The notes below the pieces were generated by a model. It made no database searches and had not been told where the DNA came from. It saw nothing but the letters and a program-made list of their open reading frames with translations. From Oncomelania hupensis (Eukaryota > Mollusca > Gastropoda > Littorinimorpha > Pomatiopsidae), in contig CM072514.1 of the NCBI GenBank assembly GCA_036898135.1, positions 13,342,215 to 13,406,214 on the forward strand: DNA of 64,000 bases, given 5' to 3'. Every line of letters starts with the position of its first letter. Position 1 is the first letter of the stretch. Shown here one piece after another: positions 63,896 to 64,000 of the stretch. The position numbers and the translations under genes were made by a program.

Positions 63896-64000
63896 TTAGG
63901 TACGAGACTATTGAGGTCACCGAGGGTTTTCTCCGGGCACTCCGGTTTCCTCCCTCCCTTCAATAATGGTACAGGACGCAGTCAATATAAAAATTTCAAA
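63896..64000. repeat. Possible widespread animal repeat, CTCCGGGCACTCCGGTTTCC
   Basis: GGGTTTTCTCCGGGCACTCCGGTTTCCTCCC resembles a motif I recall as highly repeated in fish and marine invertebrates; it continues toward the right edge. Confidence 0.35.

Overview
The window is animal nuclear DNA, most likely from a marine gastropod mollusc. Evidence for this is a spliced metazoan gene, intron/exon structure with GT-AG borders, very dense microsatellites and minisatellites, a TTAGGG interstitial telomeric tract, many copies of non-LTR retrotransposons typical of molluscs, and the mollusc-frequent TTATTTCCCTTT-type motif. The assignment to Gastropoda is inference.

Only one protein-coding gene can be assembled with confidence: EFCAB10 on the + strand (3956-12341), four coding exons with matching phases, giving a 145-residue protein with an RIIa-like dimerisation domain and a degenerate EF-hand. 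Its third intron (about 5 kb) is largely a nest of retrotransposons: an old RTE-like LINE in antisense orientation, itself split by two insertions of a shorter element. A second, weaker gene candidate is a 35-codon first exon on the - strand (18769-18873) with a good Kozak context, a splice donor, and a promoter-like NRF1/CCAAT cluster just upstream.

The rest is mobile and tandem DNA. I distinguish: (1) an RTE-like LINE (nine copies) whose 3' ends run into (GGATA)n; (2) 'family A', a ~700-bp non-autonomous element with a 3' hairpin and pentamer/tetramer tail, here supported by target-site duplications of 8-13 bp at six loci; (3) a truncated LINE at 33685-33985 that has the same 3' hairpin and a 14-bp target-site duplication, so it is a plausible autonomous partner of family A; (4) 'family B', a ~275-bp SINE-like repeat (about ten copies) whose 3' end resembles the L2/CR1-like LINE found at 28690-30208; (5) several L2/CR1/Jockey-like LINE 3' fragments, including a 558-codon uninterrupted reverse-transcriptase ORF at 39600-41276; (6) a Tc1/mariner-like DNA transposon remnant with ~150-bp degenerate inverted repeats (46087-49535), part of which has been captured in a 32-bp minisatellite; (7) a MITE with 19-bp terminal inverted repeats (1051-1756).

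Layout: 1-2.6 kb minisatellite and MITE; 3-12.3 kb EFCAB10; 12.4-17.6 kb family A and LINE fragments; 18-27 kb low-repeat DNA with the promoter-like element and a 1.1-kb polypyrimidine tract; 25.6-41.3 kb dense LINE/SINE region; 42-54 kb five minisatellites, mariner remnant and trinucleotide arrays; 54-57 kb LINE/SINE; 57-64 kb low-repeat DNA with a GC-rich block at 60.1-60.5 kb and long trinucleotide arrays. Most apparent open frames are translated microsatellites or retroelement pieces.
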